From Comamonadaceae bacterium (GTDB lineage Bacteria; Pseudomonadota; Gammaproteobacteria; Burkholderiales; Burkholderiaceae_C), in NCBI GenBank assembly GCA_947442105.1, contig CANEVH010000003.1, forward strand, positions 31,704-95,703: a stretch of 64,000 nt of DNA, read 5' to 3'. Positions within the stretch are counted from its first letter, which is position 1. Each line of letters opens with the position of its first letter. Under the pieces are notes generated by a model. That model did no database searches, was not told the origin of the DNA, and was given only the letters and a program-made list of their open reading frames with translations. A program made the translations under genes and the position numbers. Of the stretch, positions 46,651 to 54,871 are shown piece after piece.

Positions 46651-47778
46651 TCAGTCGGTAGCCGGATAGAGCGGAGTGAGGGTTTTTTCGCGGCGGTACC
46701 ACTGGCGAAATTCGCCCAAAGTCAGAGGCCGAAAGCCCCTATCGACGTTGGCACGCCCGATTTGAAACAGCAGTCGGTACTGCTTCATCAGGTCACGCCA
46801 GGCGCTCAGCAGGCCGGTGCGGCGGTCCCAAATATGCGTGCTTTCCGCCCCTGCGCCGTTGGCCTCCAAAATCGTGAAGCCGGTGCCAAGTTGCACGTCA
46901 GAAAATTGGGCAAAGCGGATATCAAAGCGTCCGAAGTAAAACTCCGGCAGGCTCTTGGAAATAGCGTCAAACCGGTCCTCCATGGCCTGGGTAACCAAGG
47001 CGTTGCCATTGCGAAAGATGGCGCCACGGCTGTGGCTGCCGGCGAAGGCCAGGCGAACCGGTTCCCCCGGGGCAGGCACGGTGTCCAGGCCTGCCGCGTG
47101 GCGCGTGAGGTACAGGTGCGCAAGCTGGCCAGCTCGGGGGTCCGCCAGAATGAGTTCACGCAAAGTGCGCCGACCATCGCCGACCACATGCGGAAAATAC
47201 TTGAGCGTGATGGAGATGATGCGTCCGCGCGTCTGGCCCGGGTGGCGACAGTAAAAAATGCCCGCCTCGCCCTCAAAATCCACCAGGCGTTGCAGCAAGA
47301 GCCGCGCGCCTGCGGGAAAGGCGTGAAGGTATTGGCGCAAATCGGCCTCTGTGCGTATGAGCTTCACGCCGGCGCCGCGGCAACCCAGGTCGGGCTTGGC
47401 CACCACCGGCAAGGCCAGCCCAGCCGTCGCCAAACTGTCAAGCGCCAATGCGGTCAATTGGTCCAGCCCGCTCGACGCGTTGGCGCCCAGCGAAGGACGA
47501 TCGACAAGCACAAAGGGCGCAACCCATTCAGGCGCATGGCGCACCGCGAGGCTCAAAATATCGGCTTTGGACTCGCCCACAAATCCACCCCCAGGAAACG
47601 AGGGATTCGCAACCGTAGGCAGCAGCACGCCACGGTAGCGCACCATCAGCCACAGCACGTACAAAAGCACGGGCGGGTAAAACGCCCACATGGGCCAAAA
47701 CTCAAAAAAACTCAAAGGTGGCCCGGACTCGTCCAGGGGCGGCATGCCTTCATGGGGAACGTGGACATGCTGGTTCAT
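46651..47778 (-). CDS. ATP-grasp (D-Ala-D-Ala ligase-like) protein with N-terminal membrane segment
   Basis: MNQHVHVPHEG...FYPPVLLYVLWLMVRYRG then VVAKPDLGCRGAGVKLI and FTILEANGAGAEST ATP-grasp-like motifs. Confidence 0.7.
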   Translation of the reverse strand: MNQHVHVPHEGMPPLDESGPPLSFFEFWPMWAFYPPVLLYVLWLMVRYRGVLLPTVANPSFPGGGFVGESKADILSLAVRHAPEWVAPFVLVDRPSLGANASSGLDQLTALALDSLATAGLALPVVAKPDLGCRGAGVKLIRTEADLRQYLHAFPAGARLLLQRLVDFEGEAGIFYCRHPGQTRGRIISITLKYFPHVVGDGRRTLRELILADPRAGQLAHLYLTRHAAGLDTVPAPGEPVRLAFAGSHSRGAIFRNGNALVTQAMEDRFDAISKSLPEFYFGRFDIRFAQFSDVQLGTGFTILEANGAGAESTHIWDRRTGLLSAWRDLMKQYRLLFQIGRANVDRGFRPLTLGEFRQWYRREKTLTPLYPATD

Positions 47779-48386
47779 ACGGTGTTGGACTTTCGGCGTT
47801 GTAGAAGACGTTTGACAAGAGGGACAGCAAGTGCAAGGGCAAGAATGGGCAGCGCCACTGCCACAGGCTGCGGCACGTGCAGCGCTTGGGCCAATGCGGC
47901 GCCTGCGACCGCACCCAAGCCCAGCAGCGCCGCCGTCCACAGCGCCACCGCCAACAGCACCCAAAGGCAAAACGCCACAAAGGGAAGGCGTAAAAAACCA
48001 CACAACACGTAAGTCACCAAGCGAAGGCCGGGGATCACCCGCGCCAACATTAGGGCCGTCGGCAAGTTCTGTTCCAGCCGATGCTTGATGCTGCTGTCGC
48101 GTTGCGGCGCGATGTACTTTTGGCGCAGCCAGGGAATGCGTCTTGCCCCCAGGCCTATGGCGTACAGGCCGATGTCACCGATCGCAATCCCTAGAAAAAC
48201 CCAGCCAAACGCTCCAGCCCACGATAGCAATCCGGCAGTAGCCAAAGACGCGGCAGCGGCGAGAGCGACATCCTCCAGCAAGAAACTGGTCAGCACCAGT
48301 GCCAGCCCGATGACCCAGGGCGTTGCCATGCCGCTCAGGGCGGATTGCAGCCATTGCTGCGTCAAATCCCAGAATTGCATAAACAC
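47775..48386 (-). CDS. DedA/VTT family membrane protein
   Basis: LLEDVALAAAASLATAG, GIAIGDIGLYAIGLGAR, ARVIPGLRLVTYVLCGFLR motifs. Confidence 0.88.
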   Translation of the reverse strand: MFMQFWDLTQQWLQSALSGMATPWVIGLALVLTSFLLEDVALAAAASLATAGLLSWAGAFGWVFLGIAIGDIGLYAIGLGARRIPWLRQKYIAPQRDSSIKHRLEQNLPTALMLARVIPGLRLVTYVLCGFLRLPFVAFCLWVLLAVALWTAALLGLGAVAGAALAQALHVPQPVAVALPILALALAVPLVKRLLQRRKSNTV

Positions 48387-49232
48387 CTAATTGCAGGGCG
48401 CTGCCACCGTGGTGCCCTGTGTCGCAGCCCAGACCACGGCTTCACGCACCGTGGTTTCGGAGTTCCAGGGGAGAAAATGGTTTTGGCCTTGCAGCACCAC
48501 GGTTTTGACGCAGCTTGCAGCGCGCAGGTGCGACTGCATGTACGCCACATTGGCAAATGGCACCAAGTCATCCCGCGTTCCATGGACGATGATGGTGGGT
48601 GAGGTGATCAAAGGCAGCAGCGCTTGCAAGGCCAGCAACTCCGGCTTCAAGGCCATCAGTTCTTCATTGGCATTGCGCAAGGCGCGCGGTAGCAGATTGG
48701 CTATGGGCCAGGCCCTGCCGACATATTGCATGGGGTGGATGACTTCTTGCGCCGGGTCCAGCGATGCCGCCAGCAGCACCAAGGCGCGCACGCGCTGCGG
48801 ATTTCGCGCTGCCACCAGTGCCGCAACAGCACCGCCAAGTGAATGGCCGACCACAACAACGCGCTGGGGCGCAGGGGGAAACAGCGCCACCACCGCGTCC
48901 GCTTGGCGCTCAAGACTCGTTACGGGGCCTTGTGGTTCACTCTGTCCGAACCCAGGCCGGTCCAGTGCGACAGACACGGTACCAGGCACGGGTTCGAGCA
49001 CATAGTCGGACCACCCTTGCGCGTCACCCGGTGTTCCATGCACCCAAACAACCTGCACTTCTGCAGCGCCTGCGCTACGCAAATAGCTGACGGTGGCCTG
49101 CGGGGCTTCGCCCCAGCTGGTGCTTGCGCGCCGACTCTGGAGGCCGGCCACATCCAAACGTGACTTCGGTGGTGCGCAACCCACCGTCGCCAGCATCACC
49201 GACAGGGCCGTAAATACCCGCAACAAACTCAC
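48387..49232 (-). CDS. Alpha/beta hydrolase, putative lipoprotein
   Basis: Lipobox-like FTALSVMLATVGC, VWVHGTPGDAQGW, GHSLGGAVAAL; GTG start proposed at 49232, overlapping the upstream stop. Confidence 0.8.
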   Translation of the reverse strand: MSLLRVFTALSVMLATVGCAPPKSRLDVAGLQSRRASTSWGEAPQATVSYLRSAGAAEVQVVWVHGTPGDAQGWSDYVLEPVPGTVSVALDRPGFGQSEPQGPVTSLERQADAVVALFPPAPQRVVVVGHSLGGAVAALVAARNPQRVRALVLLAASLDPAQEVIHPMQYVGRAWPIANLLPRALRNANEELMALKPELLALQALLPLITSPTIIVHGTRDDLVPFANVAYMQSHLRAASCVKTVVLQGQNHFLPWNSETTVREAVVWAATQGTTVAAPCN

Positions 49233-49723
49233 GCGCTGGCAGGCGCAAGCCGTGCCCTTAGCCAACTCAGCAAGTGGGTGTGTAGCAAAAAGACGATCGC
49301 TGCAGAAGACACCCACACACCGCAGGCCAATGCAAACAGTTCGCCGCCGTCCAGGGTGCCATCGGCATTGAGCACCTGCACGCCCAGAGGGGTAAAAAGA
49401 TGAAAGAAGATCGCGCCGCTGATGACACCCATGGATAAGAGCGCTGCCGCACATTGCAGCACGGGCTTTTTGGCGATAGCGCCGACGAGCAAAGTGCACG
49501 AGGCGATCAATTCCGCCGTACCAACAACGTATTGGCTAAAGATGCCATGCGGCGCAAACAGCCCGGGGAACCCCAGAGCGCCAGCCCAGCTATCGAGGGT
49601 GCCAAAGATGTACTGCGTCTCAGGAGAATCGGTAAATTTAAAAAACAGTGACTGGATGAATACAAAGGCGATGAAAACCGTCAGAGCCCAAAGGACGGCG
49701 TTGCGGGTTTGTTGCTTGGACAT
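49229..49723 (-). CDS. DoxX-like membrane protein
   Basis: 164 aa with four predicted TM stretches (FIAFVFIQSLFFKFTDSPET...). Confidence 0.6.
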   Translation of the reverse strand: MSKQQTRNAVLWALTVFIAFVFIQSLFFKFTDSPETQYIFGTLDSWAGALGFPGLFAPHGIFSQYVVGTAELIASCTLLVGAIAKKPVLQCAAALLSMGVISGAIFFHLFTPLGVQVLNADGTLDGGELFALACGVWVSSAAIVFLLHTHLLSWLRARLAPASA

Positions 49724-49735
49724 AAAGACTCCGGC

Positions 49736-50191
49736 TTACTCAAGGACTTTGGGCCAGTGGCTGTCGGCCTTCTGGATGAATTCGGGGATGCTGACTTCCC
49801 ACTTTTTTTGGACGTCGGCGTCGTAATTGAGGTACAGCTTGTTGTTGACCACCTTCCAGAACAAGGGGTCGCCCGAAGCGGTGTAGCCCTGCGACACCGC
49901 CCATGCGCAGTAGCCACCGTACTGCGGCGCGTATTGCTCTGGTGCGGCGACAAACTTGTCGCGGTTCTCCATGCTGGAGAAAAGCCACTTGGCGCCTTTG
50001 TATTCGGTACTGAACTTCGCGACGCCTTTGACTGGTTTGGCAGCGGTGAAGTAGGCAACAGGGTCATAACCACTCAAAGCGGTACTGCTGAATGTTCCGG
50101 TATAGATGGGCGCGTCCTTTGCAAGTGCGGGCCCACACCCCACCATTGCAAGCAAAAGGCTGCACATTGCGACGTGCCATGATTTCCACAT
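49736..50191 (-). CDS. YHS domain secreted protein
   Basis: LSGYDPVAYFTAAKPVKGVAKFSTEYKGAKWLFSSMENRDKFVAAPEQYAPQYGGYCAWAVSQG. Confidence 0.9.
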   Translation of the reverse strand: MWKSWHVAMCSLLLAMVGCGPALAKDAPIYTGTFSSTALSGYDPVAYFTAAKPVKGVAKFSTEYKGAKWLFSSMENRDKFVAAPEQYAPQYGGYCAWAVSQGYTASGDPLFWKVVNNKLYLNYDADVQKKWEVSIPEFIQKADSHWPKVLE

Positions 50192-50449
50192 TCGAACACC
50201 TTTAAGGGGTAATGCACCGCGGATTGCGGCTTTGCAGCTAAGGCGGGGTATAGGTTCTCAACACCATCCCGCGAGGATGTCGGATCCGAACACTCCGATC
50301 ACGAGCAACGGCAACAAGTTTGTGTTGCCTGCCGGTTGATCATAATCAAAATGTGATGTGTTTATCCGAGGTACGAATGCTTATTTAAGCCTGCATTGCT
50401 TGCCTTAGGCATTCTGTCCAGAACTGCGAAATTTTCAAGCAGTGGCGGC

Positions 50450-50521
50450 TTCACGGCGGCGGCTTCACTGTTGCAGGCGCCCAAGCTGCTCGCCAAGCAC
50501 CCGCAGGATTTGTACTACCAA
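50450..50521 (+). pseudogene. Remnant of a soeC/dmsC-like 3' end
   Basis: Encodes LLQAPKLLAKHPQDLYYQ, cf. SoeC VLQAPSLIAERWVFFAQAKHPQNLYYQ. The 29-nt stretch 50492-50520 differs from 44121-44149 at one position. Confidence 0.65.
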
Positions 50522-50583
50522 CGCTGGGTCATACTGCGCAGCCTGATCAACGCCCAACCCAGCAAACCACCGAGGACAACCCC

Positions 50584-51081
50584 ATGGAAACCCCTTCGCA
50601 CCCACCCCACGACTCCACCCCCACCGATTGGAAGCACGACGGCGTACGCGTGGTGCCGGGGGACCAGCTCGACGGCAACGTTCCTTCCACCCCCGGCATG
50701 GACCGCAAGGCGGCCATCAACTTTGCCCGTGTGGGCGCGCAAAAGCTGTGGGCCGGCACGGTGCACATCCACCCCAACGCCAAAACCGGCGCCCACCACC
50801 ACGGGCCGCTGGAGAGCGTGATTTATGTGGTCAAAGGCCGGGCGCGCATGCGCTGGGGCAATGCCCTGGAATTTACCGCCGAGGCCGGGCCGGGCGACTT
50901 TATTTATGTGCCACCCTTTGTGCCGCACCAAGAAATCAACGCCAGCGCCGACGAGGCGCTGGAATGCGTGCTGTGCCGCAGCGACGGCCAGGCGATTGCC
51001 GTCAACATGGACATTGAGCCGGTAGAAAAGCCCGAAACCGTGCTGTGGATAGACCCCACGCACCCGCAAGGCGGGGTCTGA
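50584..51081 (+). CDS. Cupin domain protein
   Basis: HPNAKTGAHHHGPLESVIYVVKGRARMRWG...GDFIYVPPFVPHQEIN cupin motifs. Confidence 0.9.
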   Translation: METPSHPPHDSTPTDWKHDGVRVVPGDQLDGNVPSTPGMDRKAAINFARVGAQKLWAGTVHIHPNAKTGAHHHGPLESVIYVVKGRARMRWGNALEFTAEAGPGDFIYVPPFVPHQEINASADEALECVLCRSDGQAIAVNMDIEPVEKPETVLWIDPTHPQGGV

Positions 51082-51082
51082 T

Positions 51083-52021
51083 GTGGGCGCGCCACCGAGC
51101 CGCGCGCGGGCCAATGTTTTGTGCATGCTGTCCATGCTGGTGTGGGCGATGGCTCTGCCTGCGGCTGACCTGCTGATTGGACCGGTGCCTGCCCTGCCGC
51201 TCACGGCTGCGCGCATGGTGATGGCCTCGCTATGCCTCTTGCCACTGTGGTGGTGGATGGAAGGCATGCAGGCGCTGCGCAGCGCGCACTGGGGCAAAGG
51301 CGTGCTCGTGGGCGGCGTGGGCGTGGGCGTGGGCGCCTTTATGTTGCTGCTGGGCCAAGGCCGCAGCAATGTGGTGACGGTGGCCGTGATCTCGGCGACC
51401 ATGCCGGTGGTGGGTATTGCCACCGAAGTGCTGCTCGATGGGCGAAAACTGACGTGGGCACTGGCACTGGGCGTCTTGCTCAGCCTGGGTGGGGGTGTGA
51501 TGGCGCTGGGCGGTGGCAGCGACGGATGGGGCACGGGCCTGGGCCTGGGCGCGCTGCTGTGTTTTGGATCTGTGGTGCTCTTTACATTGGGCTCGCGCAT
51601 GACGGTCACGTCTTTTCCGGCACTCAGCCCCTTGGGCCGCACCACGGTTACCTTAAGCGGTGCGGCCTTGACCACCAGCGTGGCGGCTGGGGTGCACGCC
51701 CTGTTGGGCGGCACCGCACCCGACTGGAATGCGCTCGGCCTCAAAGAACTGGGGGCGCTGGCCGTGTTTGCCATTGGTGGCCTCGCCATCAGCCAGGTGC
51801 TGTGGATCATGTCGATTGGGAGCCTGGGTATCGCCATGTCCTCACTGCATATCAACGCAACGCCGTTTTACGTGATGCTGATCTTGTTTGCGCTGGGCGG
51901 CGCCTGGAACTGGACGCAGGCTACCGCCGCAGCCGTGGTGGGGCTGGGGGTGTTGGTGGCCCAGGGCTTGGTGCCGCTGCGTCTTGGGGGCAGCGCTGCG
52001 CGCTCCTCACTGTCACCTTAA
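51083..52021 (+). CDS. DMT/EamA family transporter
   Basis: Multi-TM protein, about 10 helices; GTG start adjacent to cupin stop. Confidence 0.8.
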   Translation: MGAPPSRARANVLCMLSMLVWAMALPAADLLIGPVPALPLTAARMVMASLCLLPLWWWMEGMQALRSAHWGKGVLVGGVGVGVGAFMLLLGQGRSNVVTVAVISATMPVVGIATEVLLDGRKLTWALALGVLLSLGGGVMALGGGSDGWGTGLGLGALLCFGSVVLFTLGSRMTVTSFPALSPLGRTTVTLSGAALTTSVAAGVHALLGGTAPDWNALGLKELGALAVFAIGGLAISQVLWIMSIGSLGIAMSSLHINATPFYVMLILFALGGAWNWTQATAAAVVGLGVLVAQGLVPLRLGGSAARSSLSP

Positions 52022-52164
52022 GCGCTAGCCCTGTCACTTGCGCAAGGGGTGACCGAGCGCAACAGGTTTAACTTGCTGGTTTGCTAAGGTCTGGCCTTCG
52101 CCCCAGCGGCGATTGCCTTGGCCTTTTTGCGCACCACCCTGTGTCCATTACCGAAAGGCTTTTT

Positions 52165-52707
52165 ATGCGGTTACGCGAGCGCGTTGTCTGTGCCTTGATG
52201 GGCTTGGTTTTCACCTTTCCAGGAGTTTGCTTGGCCCAAAACAACCGCGTAGATAGCCGCATGGACAACCGCATTGACACCATCCGCTCCGACGCGCCGG
52301 AGCTAGCCCGGTACGGCACGTTCGCAGTGAGGGTAAAAACCGTCAAACTAAGCCACCCGCAGCAGCTCGGCATTGCCAAGTACAAGGCCGGTGCGCCCAT
52401 GCCCGCGCCCATTGAGACCTGGACGCCCGCAGCCCACCTGAACTTTGTACCAGCCGAACATTACAGCAACGCGGTGTGGGACAGCGTGCGCATGAACAAC
52501 ATCGCCCAGCACTTTACTACCGCCTTTTTGGGCAAATACCTCAAAAGCGACGCCGCGCTGGGGAGCTACCTCACCGTGGTGGAAAACGCCAAGGACGGCA
52601 AGTTCTCGGCGGCGAAAGACGGCAGCTTTAAGCCCGACCACACTTATTGGAAAGGCTTTCCGGCCCGAAGCGCGGTGGGCCTGCGCTTGGAGCAGCGCGC
52701 GCCTTAA
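52165..52707 (+). CDS. Probable internally deleted alpha/beta hydrolase (dienelactone/PAF-AH-like), secreted
   Basis: N-terminal NNRVDTIRSDAPELARYGTFAVRVKTVKLSHPQQL joined directly to a C-terminal HYSNAVWDSVRMNNIAQHFTTAFLGKYLKSDAAL...HTYWKGFPARSAVGL. No GxSxG nucleophile elbow is present. Confidence 0.5.
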   Translation: MRLRERVVCALMGLVFTFPGVCLAQNNRVDSRMDNRIDTIRSDAPELARYGTFAVRVKTVKLSHPQQLGIAKYKAGAPMPAPIETWTPAAHLNFVPAEHYSNAVWDSVRMNNIAQHFTTAFLGKYLKSDAALGSYLTVVENAKDGKFSAAKDGSFKPDHTYWKGFPARSAVGLRLEQRAP

Positions 52708-52785
52708 GAGAATCGCCGCCCGGACCCTGTGAAGCGGCGCCCGCTCAAATTGGAAGAACTCTCAAGATGGGGGTGCTGCGCACCG

Positions 52786-53727
52786 TCATGCAAGTGAGGC
52801 GGCGCGCCGCTGCTCGCGCCGGGCGATCCACACCGTAGACGCCAAAATCACCAGCGCCCCCAGCACCGTGCTGTGGCTGGGCACATCAGCAAACACCAGC
52901 CAGCCCATCAGCGCCGCCCACACCAGGTCCAAAAAGCGCAGCGACTGGGTGGCAGAAATATCGGTGGCACGAAACCCGCGCGTCAAAAGGTAATGCGCCA
53001 ACGAGCCCAGCACACCGGCAGTGGCAAAACCCAGCCACTGCCACGGCGCTGGGTTGCTCCAATGCAGCAGCCCCAGGGGCAGGCTCAGCAGCGTGACGGA
53101 CAAGGCTTGCCACAGCACGATGACGCCGGGGCTCTCGGTGCGCGTCAGGCTTTTGGTCATCAAAAACGAGGCTGCAAAAATCGGCGACGACGCCAGCATG
53201 AGCAGCGGGTACCAGCCGCCCTTGCCGGTGAGCTGAGGCGCAATCACCACCAGCACCCCGGCAAAGCCGAATACGGCGGCCACCCAGCGGTCGGCGTGCA
53301 TTTTTTCGCCCAAAAACCAGGCCGCCCCCAGCATGATGAAGATCGGCCCGGTAAAGCCGATGGCGGTGGTGTCAGCCAGCCCGAGGTGGGGCAAGGCAGT
53401 AAACCAAAACATCAGCCCCAGCGTGTGCACCGCGCCGCGCCACCACTGACCGGCCAAGTTCACCGGTATGTAGCTGCGCCAGCCCTGGCGCAGCACCAAA
53501 GGCGCCATGGCCACTACGCTAAACAGGTAGCGCAAAAACTGCGATTCAAACGGGTCCAGCGTGAGCGTAATGGCGCGCACCAAGTTGTTGAGCAGGCAAA
53601 ACACCAGGCCACTGAGCGCCACCCAAAACATGCCGCGCCAGACCTCGGGCAGCAGGTGGCCCTGCATGCGCGCGTGGCGCAGGCGCAGGTGCAGGCGGCG
53701 CAGGCAGTGTTTGGAGCGCGGAAACAT
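52786..53727 (-). CDS. DMT/EamA family transporter
   Basis: Two EamA-like halves; start proposed near MFPRSK (ORF opens at 53829). Confidence 0.85.
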   Translation of the reverse strand: MFPRSKHCLRRLHLRLRHARMQGHLLPEVWRGMFWVALSGLVFCLLNNLVRAITLTLDPFESQFLRYLFSVVAMAPLVLRQGWRSYIPVNLAGQWWRGAVHTLGLMFWFTALPHLGLADTTAIGFTGPIFIMLGAAWFLGEKMHADRWVAAVFGFAGVLVVIAPQLTGKGGWYPLLMLASSPIFAASFLMTKSLTRTESPGVIVLWQALSVTLLSLPLGLLHWSNPAPWQWLGFATAGVLGSLAHYLLTRGFRATDISATQSLRFLDLVWAALMGWLVFADVPSHSTVLGALVILASTVWIARREQRRAASLA

Positions 53728-53852
53728 CACCTGCGCAGGCCGATAGGGAATGGGGACACGTCCCGAGTATGGGCTGCGCCACGGGCCGCACCAGTCTCTG
53801 AGCCGACACGTGGCGTCTGGCGCGCGCAACGCCTGCGCCCGCCAAGGGCCGG

Positions 53853-54701
53853 CTACTTGCCCACGAGGGTGTCAGAGCGCCCTAGCGTCCAGGTCAACCC
53901 CAGGCCCACCGAAGGACTGCTATCTTGCAGCGCCAGAGGGCTGTCGCTGTTGGCCCCCAGACCGTAGTAGTCCATGCGCGCATAGCCAAACAGGCGCAGG
54001 TCGGCGCTCAGGCTCTTGCTGGTGCCCAGGCTGGCGCGCGCGCTGATCCAGCCGGCCTGGGCTTCATAGGCCGGGCGCTCGCTGGTGGCATAGGCCGAGG
54101 GCACGCCATAAAAGTACTGGTTAATCCGCTGGTCACCCCAGGTCAGTCCGGCTTTGGCGCTCAGGCTCCAACCGGCGCCGATGTCCGCCCGCTCCAGAAC
54201 CAAAGCGGGCTCAAACACCATGCCCTGGCTGCGCGCGCCGCCATTGAACTCGATGACGTTGCGCAAGGGCAAGTCCAGCCCCAGCCGCATGCCGGGACGC
54301 GGGTCTCCCAGCTGCACCTTCAGCCGCGGGCCAAACTCCACCAGCGTACCGAGGTCGGGCATGCCCTGGCGCGCGGCGATGTCGTTAGATGAGGCGGGAA
54401 AGGACCCGCTCAGGCCCACATCAAGCTCGTAGCCGGGCGCCAGACGCATGCGTGCGCCAATGCCCTCGCGGTCCGCCCGCAGCAGTTCGCCACGGTAAAT
54501 GAAGTAAGGCGCCACCACATGGCGCTCAAAGCGCTCGACCGAACCCGGATAGGCCGGGCTGGTTATCGACCCTGCAAAAGCGCCAGCCTCCCACAGCGGC
54601 AAACCCTGCGCGTGCAGCGCATCGATGGCACACAGTGGCAGCAGGCCCAGCACCCCAGCGGCTAATCGTCGGCCTAACTGCGGTTTAGAAAAATAGTTCA
54701 T
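53853..54701 (-). CDS. MipA/OmpV family outer-membrane protein
   Basis: Signal peptide MNYFSKPQLGRRLAAGVLGLLPLCAIDALHAQG; GAFAGSITSPAYPGSVERFERHVVAPYFIYRGELLRADREGIGARM. Confidence 0.85.
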   Translation of the reverse strand: MNYFSKPQLGRRLAAGVLGLLPLCAIDALHAQGLPLWEAGAFAGSITSPAYPGSVERFERHVVAPYFIYRGELLRADREGIGARMRLAPGYELDVGLSGSFPASSNDIAARQGMPDLGTLVEFGPRLKVQLGDPRPGMRLGLDLPLRNVIEFNGGARSQGMVFEPALVLERADIGAGWSLSAKAGLTWGDQRINQYFYGVPSAYATSERPAYEAQAGWISARASLGTSKSLSADLRLFGYARMDYYGLGANSDSPLALQDSSPSVGLGLTWTLGRSDTLVGK

Positions 54702-54871
54702 GGCGACGCGATGTGAAGTGGTGGGATGTGAAGGTTGGGCTTGCGGCAAATGCCAACAGCCGGGTTGGATTCTCACCGGGAACCGAAAAAGATGGCTGTG
54801 GTTTGAGCGACGGGCTCCATAAGCGCACGAGCATAATGTTTTTTAATTGTTTAACGACACCAAGGGGCAGT

